From assembly GCF_019039035.1 (NCBI RefSeq), contig NZ_JAHNZT010000011.1, positions 171,048 through 235,047 of the forward strand: a DNA stretch of 64,000 nt, read 5' to 3'. Numbering within the stretch: position 1 is the first letter of the stretch; every line of letters starts with the position of its first letter. A program made the translations under genes and the position numbers. Source of the DNA: Citreicoccus inhibens. GTDB lineage: Bacteria; Myxococcota; Myxococcia; Myxococcales; Myxococcaceae. Of this stretch, positions 34,858 to 50,295 are shown piece by piece. The notes beneath the pieces are model-generated. The model had not been told where the DNA came from, did no database searches, and saw nothing but the letters and a program-made list of their open reading frames with translations.

Positions 34858-35150
34858 TCAACTCGCGGTGGCGGCGCGCAGGGACTCCACCACCTCGCCC
34901 GCCATCTCGATGGTGTAGTCGATCTGCTCCGGTGTGTGCGCGGCGCTGGAGAAGTTGACGTCGCGGCGCAGGAGGATGCCTCGGCGCGCCATGCCGGCCT
35001 GGAAGGGGGAGTCCTGGAGCACGGCCTGACACACGGCCAGTGACAGCAGCTCGGCTCCGAAGGTCGTGGAGACTTGGAGGTCGCTTCAGCTTGCTCAGGC
35101 GTGTCGAACCTGAAGTGGTCGTGCCATTGCGATGGCATCCACGGGATTCT
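34858..35150 (-). pseudogene. mxcL: Scrambled remnant of an mxcL-like (GSA-type) aminotransferase
   Basis: Minus-strand sequence ending at the stop 34858–34860 encodes, in one frame, VSTTFGAELLSLAVCQAVLQD, then MARRGILLRRDVNFSSAAHT and TIEMAGEVVESLRAA. These match the post-PLP-lysine segment and the C terminus of class-III/GSA-type aminotransferases such as MxcL. Just upstream, in another frame, 35138 to ~35073 reads MPSQWHDHFRFDTPEQAEA, which resembles a segment that normally lies between those two. So the order is rearranged and the frame is broken; no PLP-binding Lys segment or N-terminal domain remains. The location directly after the siderophore operon fits mxcL. Part of the C-terminal frame alone is open, but this cannot be a working enzyme. 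Confidence 0.72.
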
Positions 35151-35166
35151 CCAGGTCAGAGTGAAG

Positions 35167-36393
35167 TCAAGAAGCCGTGGCCCCCAGCGCCACGGTGGAG
35201 CGGCCCAGCGTCCACAGGATGCCGAGCGCGCACAGGGTCACGGTCGCGGCGAGCCAGCCCACGCCGTCGAAGCCGATGAGCGCGCCCTCGGGCGTCGTGG
35301 CGATGAGCGCGCCGCTGGCCCAGGCCGCGAGGCCGGACGCGGCGTCGCTCGCGGCCATGTTCATGGCCATGAAGCGTCCGCGCAGCGCGGGCGGCACGCG
35401 CATCGACACGAGCGCGAGGGTGGGAATGGCTCGCGTGGACGTCACCGCCATGAACACGGCGAAGACAGCGGACACCCACGGCAAGGGTGACGGTCCCAAG
35501 TGAGTGAACGTCAGGTGCGGCGCCAGCGTGCCGAGCAGCAGCGCGGTCAGCACCCAGCCGGGGCCCCAGCGGTCGGTGAGGTGGCCCACCCCGCGCGCGG
35601 CGAGCAGCGTGGCCACGCCACCGCACAGGTAGACGATGGGCAGGTCTGTCTGCCTCAGGCCCACGTTCCCGACCATGTACGTGCCCAGGTACGGGATGAG
35701 CAGGAAGCTGGCGAACACCACCGTGAAGGTCAGCAGCCAGCCCCACGCCAGCTCCGGCGAGGCGAGCGCGGCGAGCGACGGTGGCTTGGATTGCGATGCG
35801 GACGGCGCGAGGTGTCGACGAATGGGGGGCAGTACGCGCGCCAGGCAGAGCCAGACCCCGGTGGCGAGTCCGCCAAGGGTCCAGAACGGCGCGTTCCAGC
35901 CCAGGCGAGTGGCGAGGCCGAGCCCCACCGGCACCCCGACGACGGCGGACAGTCCCAGCGACATCATCACCGTGCCAATGGCGCGTCCGCGCCGCTCGGG
36001 TGGAATCACGTCCGCGATGATGGACATCAGGACCGCGCTCATCAGCCCCGCGCAGGCGCCCGCCAACGTGCGCGCCGCCAGGAGCGCGGCATGGGAGGGC
36101 GCCGCCCCGCAGGCCAGCGTGGCCACGATGAACGCGCCATAGAGCGCGAGCAGCGTGTGCTTGCGGTCGAAGCGATCCAACCAGAACAGGCCCGGCACTC
36201 CCATCGCGGCGGACGCCAGTGTGTAGGCCGCGACCACGGTGCCGAACTGGGACGTGGAGATGTGGAACCGGTGCATCAGCTCCGGTCCCAAGGGCATCAC
36301 GACCATGAAGTCCATGAGGTGGGTGAACTGCAACGCGGCCAGCAGCCAGAGCAGGCGGCGTTCCTGACGCGGGGGCGTTTGCGCGCTCGACAT
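35167..36393 (-). CDS. MFS transporter of the siderophore operon (probable myxochelin exporter)
   Basis: A 408-aa major-facilitator transporter with 12 predicted hydrophobic segments. The cytoplasmic loop 2–3 motif reads DRFDRKHTL, a relaxed MFS motif A, with a related GHLTDRWGPGW in the second half. The first helix contains HLMDFMVVMPLGPELM, typical of DHA1 drug exporters and siderophore exporters. It is the last intact gene of the siderophore operon, 81 nt after the lipoprotein gene; the remnant of mxcL follows. An MFS permease (mxcK) is part of known myxochelin clusters, so export of the siderophore is the inferred job. The start ATG at 36393 is well placed. Confidence 0.85.
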   Translation of the reverse strand: MSSAQTPPRQERRLLWLLAALQFTHLMDFMVVMPLGPELMHRFHISTSQFGTVVAAYTLASAAMGVPGLFWLDRFDRKHTLLALYGAFIVATLACGAAPSHAALLAARTLAGACAGLMSAVLMSIIADVIPPERRGRAIGTVMMSLGLSAVVGVPVGLGLATRLGWNAPFWTLGGLATGVWLCLARVLPPIRRHLAPSASQSKPPSLAALASPELAWGWLLTFTVVFASFLLIPYLGTYMVGNVGLRQTDLPIVYLCGGVATLLAARGVGHLTDRWGPGWVLTALLLGTLAPHLTFTHLGPSPLPWVSAVFAVFMAVTSTRAIPTLALVSMRVPPALRGRFMAMNMAASDAASGLAAWASGALIATTPEGALIGFDGVGWLAATVTLCALGILWTLGRSTVALGATAS

Positions 36394-36474
36394 CGATGGA
36401 CTCCGAACGTGAAGGAAGGAGAGGGGACGGGGTCCGTGCCCACGCGAGGCCGCGCGTGGGCGCGGTGTCGCGGG

Positions 36475-37707
36475 TCAGCGGATCTGGAGCATCGAGAACG
36501 TGAGGCCCTGTGTCGTGGCCGTCACCTTGCCGCCCTGACCGGACAGCTCGCGGAAGTTCGTCGTGGACGAGCTGTTGGTGAACTCGGTGTAGAGCGTGCG
36601 GTTGTCCGCGATGTCGAAGAGGAACGTGCTGCCGGTGGTGGCCGGGAGCGTGGAGACCTTCTTGGCGCTCAGCGCCCCCAGGTCGAGCTGCCACCAGGTC
36701 CACGCCGAAGCGCTGGCGAGCGCGCGCGGATTGGTGGTGGGCGACACCGGGGCGAGCGTCTCATCCAGGACGCGCAGGTACGCGCTCCCCGTCGGCCCGC
36801 GCAGGAGCGAGCCCGTGGCGGCGCCGCCCGTCAGCGACGACAGCTCCTTGTAGAAGTCGGCGTCGAACTGCGACGTCGTGGGGTCGAAGCGGAGCAGGCA
36901 GGGCGCCGGGGCCGAGGCCGAGGAGACGCGGTAGACGGCCGCGGCATAGGCCTCGGTCGCCAGGTAGACCTTGCCGTCGGGGGCGATGACGCCGTCGCGC
37001 GCATAGCCGCAGCGCTTGTCGACCACCACCTGCGCGGTGTCCTCTCGCGTGTCGACGACGACGACGCCCGCCTGCGGGGTGATGCCCACGCTCATGGACG
37101 GCCGCCAGCCCAGCGGCATGATGATGCGGTTCTCCAGGCGAATGGGCGCGGTGGCGAACGTGGTGGTCGCGCCATCCACGTTGATGCCACGGATGTCGAT
37201 GGCGCGAATCACCGTCATGTCCGTGGGGTTCCAGAGGATGACCTGCGCGGTGCGGCCGTCGAAGTAGTAGGCCTTGGTGGCAGAGACGAACTGGAACTGG
37301 TTCTGGTACTCGCCGATGGACGAGACGCCCTGGCGCGCGAAGCTGACGGTGCCGTCCTCCTTCAGCGTGCCGGAGTCCGTCAGCGTATAGCGGGTGACGA
37401 CGGCGCCCTCGCTGCTGCTCACGTAGACCGAGCGGGACTTGGGGATGCCCGAGCCGAGCGCGCGGCCGGGCACCTCGATGGCCTTGTCCAGCGCCAGGGG
37501 CGCGTCGAGGTCCAGCTTGTCGGTGAGGGCCACGTAGCTCTGCGAGCCATCCGACGTGTTGACCTGCGTGATGACCGCATAGAGCGGCGTGTCGGATGGG
37601 TTCTCGTTGGGCGTGGTTGGCTTGTCGTCACCGCAGGCGGCGAGCAGGCCGGCCGCGAATGCCAGGCAGAGGAGACGGGGGATGCGGAGGACCGGGACGA
37701 CTTTCAT
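36475..37707 (-). CDS. Siderophore-operon lipoprotein, probable beta-propeller
   Basis: A 410-aa exported lipoprotein. The signal peptide ends in a lipobox (LCLAFAAGLLAACGDD, Cys at about aa 25), so it is lipid-anchored. The mature part has repeated ~50-residue blocks with Gly/Asp turns (SRSVYVSSSEGAVVTRYTL; YARDGVIAPDGKVYLATEAY; LLRGPTGSAYLRVLDE) suggestive of a beta propeller. No catalytic motif. It is 28 nt downstream of the TonB receptor in the same operon, which suggests a periplasmic or outer-membrane siderophore- or iron-binding role. The function is inferred from context only; similar lipoproteins are found next to siderophore receptors in other bacteria. Confidence 0.78.
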   Translation of the reverse strand: MKVVPVLRIPRLLCLAFAAGLLAACGDDKPTTPNENPSDTPLYAVITQVNTSDGSQSYVALTDKLDLDAPLALDKAIEVPGRALGSGIPKSRSVYVSSSEGAVVTRYTLTDSGTLKEDGTVSFARQGVSSIGEYQNQFQFVSATKAYYFDGRTAQVILWNPTDMTVIRAIDIRGINVDGATTTFATAPIRLENRIIMPLGWRPSMSVGITPQAGVVVVDTREDTAQVVVDKRCGYARDGVIAPDGKVYLATEAYAAAVYRVSSASAPAPCLLRFDPTTSQFDADFYKELSSLTGGAATGSLLRGPTGSAYLRVLDETLAPVSPTTNPRALASASAWTWWQLDLGALSAKKVSTLPATTGSTFLFDIADNRTLYTEFTNSSSTTNFRELSGQGGKVTATTQGLTFSMLQIR

Positions 37708-37735
37708 GCGATGCCCTTTCAGGGGTGTGGGGTGG

Positions 37736-39910
37736 CTAGAACTCGGCGACGACCTTCAGCGAGAGCGCGCGGCCCGGTCGCTGGACGCCGTAGAAGTCGA
37801 CGGCGGTCGCGTCGGTCAGGTTCTGGACGTCGAACGTCCAGCTCACGGTCCCGGCGGTGGCGCGGAGCACGTAGGTGAGCGCCATCGAGTGCAGCAGCTG
37901 CGCATCGACGCGCTGCTTGCTGCTCTCGATGCCCAGTCGCTCCCAGGCTCGAAAGAAGGCGTGGATGTAGCGGCTGTGCCACGAGAGCGAGAGCTCGTCG
38001 GTGTCTCGGAGGAGCCCAGGCCATTGGAGCCGCACGCCCGCGTGGGCCAGCAGGCTCGGGCGGTTGGGGATCCGCTGCCCGTCGAAGGTTCCGAAGGCGC
38101 CCTCGCTCGACGTCGCGCGCAGGTCCTGCCACGTGATGTTCGTGTCCAGGGCCACGTGTTGCCCGACGGACGTCCAGCCGAGAGCCCCCGCCGCGCCGAC
38201 GCATCGCGCGGAGAGCACGTTGCGATGCGTGAAGTAGCCCTGGTCGCCGAGCAGGACGATGAGCTGATCCGCCAACCGTCCAAAGCCCATGACGCTGCCG
38301 CGGAAGGCGCCATACGGCGTGTCGGGCAGGTCCGCGCTCAGCTCGAGGTTGAGGTTGTGGCTCGTCTCTGGCTTCAGGTCGAGGTTGTCGCCGATGAGGA
38401 CGCCGTCGCCGAAGACCGCATCGGGCGGGGGAAGCCGGGTGGCCCGTTCGTAGGACACCTTCGCGAGCAGCGTGGACGACAGGCGGTATCGAAGGCTGTC
38501 ACCCACGCCGATGGAGTGATGGCGCTGCCGCGCCGGGGTGAAGACGTTGCTCGGCAGCAGGCGGTCCGCGGCCATGTGTTGGAGGTAGTCCTTGGCGAAC
38601 GCGATGTTCTCCAAGCGTCCGTCGAGCGCGTCACGCTCGTACTCGAGGCCCACCACCAGGGTCGTCATCTCCCGGGCCCCGGTGAGCGGATCCAACTGGC
38701 CGCGTTCGCGCAGGGCCCGGTCCTCGCCGGAGCGGCTCACCACCGTGGGCGCGAGCGAGAGGCGCACGGCGTGCTCCGGCGCGGGCGTCCATTCGAGGTG
38801 TGCTCGCGCGAACCCGGTGTGTTGCCGCACGGAGCGATCGACTCCGCCCGCGAGCATCTCTCCGGCCTGTGGCAGCTCCACGACGCACTGCCCGAACCAG
38901 TCATAGGCGCACCGGCCGAGATCGACGAACCGGGCCTGCCGGTGGACGTAGCCCCCCACCACCTCCGCGACGATCGAGTCACCGAGCGCTCGATCGAAGC
39001 GCAGCGTCGCGCCCGCGGAGCGATTGCCGGAGTCCACGTCCCCGAAGGGGATCTGCATGGTGGCGTCGTGTTGGATCTCCTTGCTCGCGTCGCCGAGGAA
39101 GACGCGCAGGAGGAGTCGATGCGCCCACGGTCGATCGATGACACCTGCTTCGATGGCGCCGCCGCCGGCGCGGAAGCCGTCGTGGAAGCGGGACACCTGG
39201 GTCAACACCAGACGCCCCTGCTCATCGGGGACCTGGACTCGGATGCGGTAGTCGTTGGGCGAGCGGTCGAAGTAACCCGTGGCGCGGACGAAGAAGCCCG
39301 AGGACTCACCCAGGTGTCGCCCGCTCAAGGTGAGGCGATGGGTCGCGAAGGAGCCCAGCTCGTAGGACGCCGAGGCGTGCGTGCCTTGGATCTCCTCGGT
39401 GGTGACGATGTTGACCGCGCCACCCAGGGCGTCCGCGCCGAAGCGGATGGGCACCACGCCTTGATAGACCTCCAGGCGTTGGACGAGGTTGACGGGCACG
39501 TTCGCGAAGTCGGGCCCCAGTCCGGCAAGCTCCAACGGCACGCCGTCCACGAAGAAGCGGACCTGATCATCCGAGAGGCCCGCGAGCGAGAAGCGCGCCC
39601 GGCTGCCGAGCCCCCCCGCGCGACGGACGCCTACGCCCTCGGTGCGTGAGAGGGCCTGTCCCAGGTCGACGGCCTCTCGCTGGATGTCCCGAAGGTCGAT
39701 GACGCGCACCGCCTCGGCGGACTGGCGCATGCGCTCCTCGGGCGAGACGCCCTCCACGTTGACCTCGATGACCTCGTCCGCGGGGGGCTCCAGCACGGGA
39801 TCGTCGGGCGCGGAGGTGGCCTGACCCTGGGCCACGCTCGTCGCGAGTAGCAGGAGGAGGGCGAGGCCGCGGGCATGGGGCGCCATGGCACGAGAGGGGG
39901 CGGGAGGCAT
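37736..39910 (-). CDS. mxcH: TonB-dependent outer-membrane siderophore receptor
   Basis: A 724-aa TonB-dependent transporter. N-terminal signal peptide (ALLLLLATSVAQGQA), then a TonB-box-like DEVIEVNVEG (about aa 45–54) and the plug domain (about 65–180: ALSRTEGVGVRRAGG, VRFFVDGVPLELAG, VNLVQRLEVYQGVVPIRFG, ADALGGAVNIVT). The 22-strand barrel follows, ending with SLKVVAEF, whose terminal Phe is the outer-membrane insertion signal. It lies between the lipoprotein and DAHP synthase genes with short gaps (28 and 15 nt), so is co-transcribed with the biosynthetic genes. Inferred substrate: ferric myxochelin. The mxcH name is by analogy to Stigmatella clusters. Confidence 0.9.
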   Translation of the reverse strand: MPPAPSRAMAPHARGLALLLLLATSVAQGQATSAPDDPVLEPPADEVIEVNVEGVSPEERMRQSAEAVRVIDLRDIQREAVDLGQALSRTEGVGVRRAGGLGSRARFSLAGLSDDQVRFFVDGVPLELAGLGPDFANVPVNLVQRLEVYQGVVPIRFGADALGGAVNIVTTEEIQGTHASASYELGSFATHRLTLSGRHLGESSGFFVRATGYFDRSPNDYRIRVQVPDEQGRLVLTQVSRFHDGFRAGGGAIEAGVIDRPWAHRLLLRVFLGDASKEIQHDATMQIPFGDVDSGNRSAGATLRFDRALGDSIVAEVVGGYVHRQARFVDLGRCAYDWFGQCVVELPQAGEMLAGGVDRSVRQHTGFARAHLEWTPAPEHAVRLSLAPTVVSRSGEDRALRERGQLDPLTGAREMTTLVVGLEYERDALDGRLENIAFAKDYLQHMAADRLLPSNVFTPARQRHHSIGVGDSLRYRLSSTLLAKVSYERATRLPPPDAVFGDGVLIGDNLDLKPETSHNLNLELSADLPDTPYGAFRGSVMGFGRLADQLIVLLGDQGYFTHRNVLSARCVGAAGALGWTSVGQHVALDTNITWQDLRATSSEGAFGTFDGQRIPNRPSLLAHAGVRLQWPGLLRDTDELSLSWHSRYIHAFFRAWERLGIESSKQRVDAQLLHSMALTYVLRATAGTVSWTFDVQNLTDATAVDFYGVQRPGRALSLKVVAEF

Positions 39911-39925
39911 GAGGAACCCGGGCGC

Positions 39926-41298
39926 TCAGGCGGCGCGGGCGCGAGGGTCCCGTTGGGAATGCAGCGTGTCCGCGACGACGAAGGCGAGCTGGAGGGCCTG
40001 GTCCGCGTTGAGTCGGGGATCGCAGTGGGTGTGGTAGCGACTGGACAGGTCCGCCTCGGTGACGGGGAGCGAGCCGCCCAGGCACTCGGTGACATTCTGG
40101 CCCGTCATCTCGAGGTGGAGCCCGCCTGGGTGTACGCCCTCGCCCGCGGCGATCTCCAGGAAGGACGTCACCTCGGAGACGATGCTGTCGAAGGCGCGCG
40201 TCTTGTATCCGTTGCCCGCCTTGTGGGTGTTGCCGTGCATCGGGTCGATGGACCAGATGACGGGGCGTCCATCCTGGCGCGTGGCGGCCATCAGGGCCGG
40301 CAGTCGCTCCGCGACGGACTCCGCGCCGAAGCGCCCGATGAGCGTGAGGCGCCCCGCGATGCCCTGCGGGTTCAAGACATCCATGAGGCGCAACAGTTCG
40401 TCCGGCGACATGGTGGGGCCACACTTGAGCCCGATGGGATTCTTGATGCCGCGGAGGAACTCCACATGGGCACCGTCGAGCTGTCGGGTGCGCTCGCCCA
40501 CCCACAACATGTGCGCGGAGAGATCGAACCACTCTCCGGACGCGAGGTCGGCGCGGGTCATCGCCTCCTCGAAGTTGAGGAGGAGGGCCTCGTGGCTGGT
40601 GAAGACATCCACGGGGCCGAGCACGGGCGGCGACTCCGACGGGAGGCCGAGCGCCTGCATGAAGCACAGCGACTCGAAGACCTTGTCCGCCAGCTCGCGA
40701 TAGCGCTCGCTGTGGGGGCTCGCGGCGACGAAGTCGAGCGTCCAGCGGTGGAGTTCGCAGAGGTCCGCGTAGCTGCCTTGGGAGAATGCTCGCACCAGGT
40801 TCAGCGTGGCCGAGGACTGGTGATAGGCCTGGAGGAGTCGCCGGGGATCGGGCGTGCGCGCCTCGGCGGTGAACTCCATGCCGTTGATGATGTCGCCGCG
40901 ATAGCTGGGCAGGGTGAGGCCGCCCTGCGTCTCCAGGGGGCTCGAGCGCGGTTTGGCGAATTGGCCCGCGATGCGCCCGACGCGCACGACGGGACGTCCG
41001 CCCGCGAAGGTCAGCACCAGCGCCATCTGGACGATGAGCCGGAAGGTGTCCCGGATGTTGTCGGTGGTGAACTCCTTGAAGCTCTCCGCGCAGTCCCCGC
41101 CCTGGAGCAGCAGCGCCTTGCCCTCGGTGACGCGGGCCAGGGCGGTGGTCAGGCGGCGTGCGTCGTTGGGGAAGACCAGCGGCGGAAGGCGCGCGAGCTC
41201 CTCCTCGGTGCGCCGCAGCGCTCGGAGGTCCGGATAGTCATCCGGCATGTAGCCCGCGGGCTTCTCCCGCCACGAGCGAGGGGTCCAGTTTCGGTTCA

Positions 41299-41302
<4 letters not shown>
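39926..41302 (-). CDS. 3-Deoxy-D-arabino-heptulosonate-7-phosphate synthase, class II
   Basis: A 458-aa plant/actinobacterial-type (class II) DAHP synthase, catalysing phosphoenolpyruvate plus erythrose-4-phosphate to DAHP, first step of the shikimate pathway. Family motifs: [20 protein letters not shown] at the N terminus, [14 protein letters not shown] (metal Cys), [42 protein letters not shown] and [18 protein letters not shown]. It overlaps the mxcG stop by 4 nt; GTG 41302 or ATG 41299 are both possible starts. In a catecholate operon it boosts chorismate supply for 2,3-dihydroxybenzoate; a DAHP synthase is also reported near myxochelin genes in Stigmatella. Confidence 0.92.
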
Positions 41303-45669
<4,367 letters not shown>

Positions 45670-45676
45670 GGGGGGC

Positions 45677-46576
45677 TCAGGCCGAAGGGGTTTGGTGGGG
45701 GGACGCGGAGGGCGCGCGGAGCAGGCCGAACCACTCGGTGAGCGAAGGTCGCTCCGCCAGGTCCACGAAGGTGACCTCGGCGCCCGTGCTCCGCCACCGC
45801 TCCACCAGGCTCATGATGCGAATGGAGTCGAGCCCCCGGTCGAGGAGGTTGTCGTCATCGCCCAGGTCCGCGGCGGACTGCTGGAGCAGCTCCGCGACAT
45901 CCTCGCGAATCCGCTCTCGGCTCAGCGCGGCCTGGGGCGCGGGGCCGAGTTGTTCGATGAGCTGCTGCGTCGTGGCTGTCACCGCACAGAGCTGTGCTGC
46001 GTAGTTCAGCGCGAGCTGGTGGTGCTCACGCGAGAAGTCCCCCAGGGCATCCGCGACGAGGAACGGACGCACGTCGCTCATGAAGGCATCGCTGGCGGTC
46101 TGGAGGCAGCCGATGTGCGCGTAGATGCCGCAGATGAGGATCTGATCGCGGCCTCGCTCGCGCATGATGTCCATGAGCGGCGTCTTGCGGAACGCGCTGT
46201 AGCGCCACTTGGTGAGGCGGATGTCTCCCTCGCCCGGAGCGAGCGCGTCGATGATGTCCTTCTTGTGGTGGCCGTCACTGACGCCCGCGCCCCAGAAGTC
46301 GAGCAGGAGGCCGCGCTGCTCGGTGGTCTGTCCTCCAGGCTGGGCCGAGTAGACGACGGGGATGCCCAGCGCGAGGCAGCGCTGTCGCAGCCGCTGGATG
46401 TTCGCGATCAGCTCCTTCATGGGGGACTGCTCCGCCGTGAAGACGTCCACGAAGTAGCGCTGCATGTCATGGATGAGCAACACCGCGCGGCGCGGGTCGG
46501 GCGTCCAAGCGACCTTGTTGCGAGGAAGGTCAGCGACGCCGGGCATGGGATAGGGAGCGATGATGGGAAGCGCCAT
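45677..46576 (-). CDS. mxcF: Bifunctional isochorismatase / aryl carrier protein
   Basis: A 299-aa EntB-like fusion. The N-terminal isochorismatase (about aa 1–210) hydrolyses isochorismate to 2,3-dihydro-2,3-dihydroxybenzoate and pyruvate; conserved AVLLIHDMQRYFVD (Asp37), LTKWRYSAF (Lys123) and CGIYAHIGCLQTASDAFM. The C-terminal aryl carrier domain (about 220–290) has the attachment Ser in LLDRGLDSIRIMS (Ser251). It supplies and carries the aryl acid for MxcG. It sits 17 nt downstream of mxcE and 7 nt upstream of mxcG. Confidence 0.95.
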   Translation of the reverse strand: MALPIIAPYPMPGVADLPRNKVAWTPDPRRAVLLIHDMQRYFVDVFTAEQSPMKELIANIQRLRQRCLALGIPVVYSAQPGGQTTEQRGLLLDFWGAGVSDGHHKKDIIDALAPGEGDIRLTKWRYSAFRKTPLMDIMRERGRDQILICGIYAHIGCLQTASDAFMSDVRPFLVADALGDFSREHHQLALNYAAQLCAVTATTQQLIEQLGPAPQAALSRERIREDVAELLQQSAADLGDDDNLLDRGLDSIRIMSLVERWRSTGAEVTFVDLAERPSLTEWFGLLRAPSASPHQTPSA

Positions 46577-46593
46577 GGTGGGAGCCTTTCTGC

Positions 46594-48227
<1,634 letters not shown>

Positions 48228-48231
<4 letters not shown>

Positions 48232-49457
48232 GCCTGCACCTCGGGGCCCAGGCCCATGGCTTGGAGCATGGTGCGGAACTTCGCCTCGGTCTCCGCCAGC
48301 TCGGACTCCGGGCGGGAGCCGGCGACGATGCCCGCGCCCGCGAACAGTCGGAGCGTGTGTGCGTCGGCCTCGGCGCAGCGGATGGTAACCGCCCACTGGC
48401 CGTCACCGCTGGCGTCGCACCAGCCCACCGTGCCGGTGTAGTAGCCCCGCGCGAAGGGCTCGATGTGTCCGATGGCCTCATGCGCCAGCCGGGTGGGGAA
48501 ACCACACACGGCCGGAGTGGGGTGCAGGGCCGTGGCCAGCATCAAGGACGAGATGGCCGGGTCTCGCAGCTCACCGCGGATCCGACTGGAGAGGTGCCAC
48601 ATCGTGGACGTGCTCACGAGAGAGGGCGTCGCGGGCACCTCCAGCGTCGTGCAGTACGGGCGCAGCGCCTCCGCGACGGCGTCGATGACCACCGCGTGCT
48701 CGTGCAGGTCCTTGGGCGACGTGCGCAGGGCGTCTGCGCGCGCCTGGTCTTCGACCGGGTCCGCGGACCGCGCGGCCGAGCCCGCCAGGGGATTGGCGAG
48801 GACCTGGAGACCGGAGCGCGAGACGAGCAGCTCGGGGCTGGCGCCAATCAACGTCCGCCTCCCCGCGTCCGCGCCTCCGCTCCGGGCCATGGGGAGGTCC
48901 GCCGCGAACGTGTAGCCCGTGGGGTTGCGCCGGGCGAGGTTGTGCAGGAGCTGCTGGAGATCGATGGGGCCCGCAGCCTCCAGGTCGAGCGCGCGCGACA
49001 GCACGACCTTGCGCAGGGGACCGCTGCGCATCAGCTCCAGGGCCTGGGCAACGCCGTCCAGGTAGACGGTGGGCTCCGGCACCGGCCGCACCGTGTAGCG
49101 CGCCTGGAGCGGGCGGTGCGCGGGCGACTGGGCGTCGAACTCCAAGGGCCCCGCGCGCTGGATGGTCATGGGCACCACGAGCTGCGCTGGCGCCGAGCCG
49201 TCGAAGGGCACCGCGCCCACGACAACGGGGATGTCGTGCGCCGCCTGCCGCGCGTCATGCAGCACGCCCGCCACGCGAGAGGGGAGGTGTGCGAGCGCGT
49301 CGGGACCTCCCGAGCACGGAACCGTCGCGAAGGTGCCGCGGGCCAACAGCGTGCGCTGCGGCGTCGCGAAGAAGAACGACGAGCCCGCCTCGTAGCTCTG
49401 CAACAACTGCGCGGCCAGCAGGCGGGGTGCCTGGGCCTGCTGCTCCATCGACCTCAT
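48228..49457 (-). CDS. mxcD: Isochorismate synthase
   Basis: A 409-aa EntC/DhbC-like chorismate-binding enzyme that isomerises chorismate to isochorismate. Family segments: [13 protein letters not shown] (about aa 150–162), [61 protein letters not shown] and the C-terminal GRYTGTVG equivalent [11 protein letters not shown] with [18 protein letters not shown] (Mg2+ and active-site Glu region). Start ATG 49457 with GGGAG 8–12 nt upstream. A Fur-like box lies 29–43 nt upstream of this start, between mxcC and mxcD, so mxcD can be started separately under iron control. Confidence 0.94.
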
Positions 49458-49485
49458 CGCGGAACTCCCATCATGAAGTTGGAAC

Positions 49486-49500
49486 TAGTAATCATTCTCA
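49486..49500 (-). promoter_or_regulatory. Fur-like iron box upstream of mxcD
   Basis: On the minus strand TGAGAATGATTACTA, 11 of 15 positions identical to the palindromic Fur consensus TGATAATCATTATCA. It lies in the 64-nt gap between mxcC and mxcD. The match is a by-eye comparison; binding is not shown. Confidence 0.6.
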
Positions 49501-49521
49501 ATTAATGGGCGCGCGAAAGCG

Positions 49522-50295
49522 CTAGGCCCCCAGCGTGGCGCCACCGTCGACGCAGAGGTCGTGCAGGGTGATGTGGCGCGCGCGGTCCGAGGCGAGGAAG
49601 CGCACGGCCTCAGCGATGTCGTCAGCGGAGGCGATGCGGCCCAGCGGGATGCCGAGGCGGAACGACTCCAATGTGCCGGCGATGACCGCCTGCCCCCCTT
49701 GTTCGTCCGTCCAGAGCGCGCGCTGCATGGCCGTGTCGGTGGAGCCCGGAGACACGATGTTGCAGCGGATGCCATGGGGCGCCAGCTCCAATCCCAGACA
49801 TTTGGTGAACATCGCCGAGGCCGCTTTGGAGGCGGCATAGGCGGCCATCCCTATCCGGGGAACTCCAGAAGCATTGGAGCCCACCGTGACAATGACACCC
49901 GTTCGTCGTGGCACCATGCGCTGCGCCACCGCGCGCGACACATGAAAGACGCCTTGCGTATTCACCGCGAACGTGGCGGCCCAGTCCTCATCTGTGATTG
50001 AGAGGACGGGTGATACGCGGAGTATGCCTGCGACGTTGGCGAGCACCGCGATGGGACCCAGCTCCCGCTCGACGAGTTCGATGGTGGACTCCACCGCCTG
50101 ACGGTCACTCACGTCCACGGCGAAGGCCGTGACGTCGAGGCCATGGGCGCGCAGCTCCCGCGCGGTGGCCTCCAGTCGCTCCGCATTCCGGTCCAGGGCG
50201 GCAACGCGGCCTTCCTCGGCGAGCACCCGAGTGACGGACGCACCGATTCCCTGCGCGGCCCCCGTGACGAGGGCCACGCGTGTCTTCTGTTCCAT
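49522..50295 (-). CDS. mxcC: 2,3-Dihydro-2,3-dihydroxybenzoate dehydrogenase
   Basis: A 257-aa EntA-type SDR that oxidises 2,3-dihydro-2,3-dihydroxybenzoate to 2,3-dihydroxybenzoate with NAD+. Motifs: [14 protein letters not shown] (aa 11–24), NVAGI, Ser in [12 protein letters not shown] and YAASK (about aa 148–152), and [17 protein letters not shown], a segment characteristic of EntA/DhbA. First gene of the siderophore operon, preceded by a Fur box at 50345–50369; divergent from the large NRPS/PKS gene. Confidence 0.94.
   Translation of the reverse strand: MEQKTRVALVTGAAQGIGASVTRVLAEEGRVAALDRNAERLEATARELRAHGLDVTAFAVDVSDRQAVESTIELVERELGPIAVLANVAGILRVSPVLSITDEDWAATFAVNTQGVFHVSRAVAQRMVPRRTGVIVTVGSNASGVPRIGMAAYAASKAASAMFTKCLGLELAPHGIRCNIVSPGSTDTAMQRALWTDEQGGQAVIAGTLESFRLGIPLGRIASADDIAEAVRFLASDRARHITLHDLCVDGGATLGA

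Noticed and set aside
35500..37878. Long plus-strand open frame (about 790 codons) opposite the MFS and lipoprotein genes
   Set aside because: It lies antisense to two well-supported genes; its Arg/Gly-rich translation shows no family motif. Long antisense frames are common in very GC-rich DNA.
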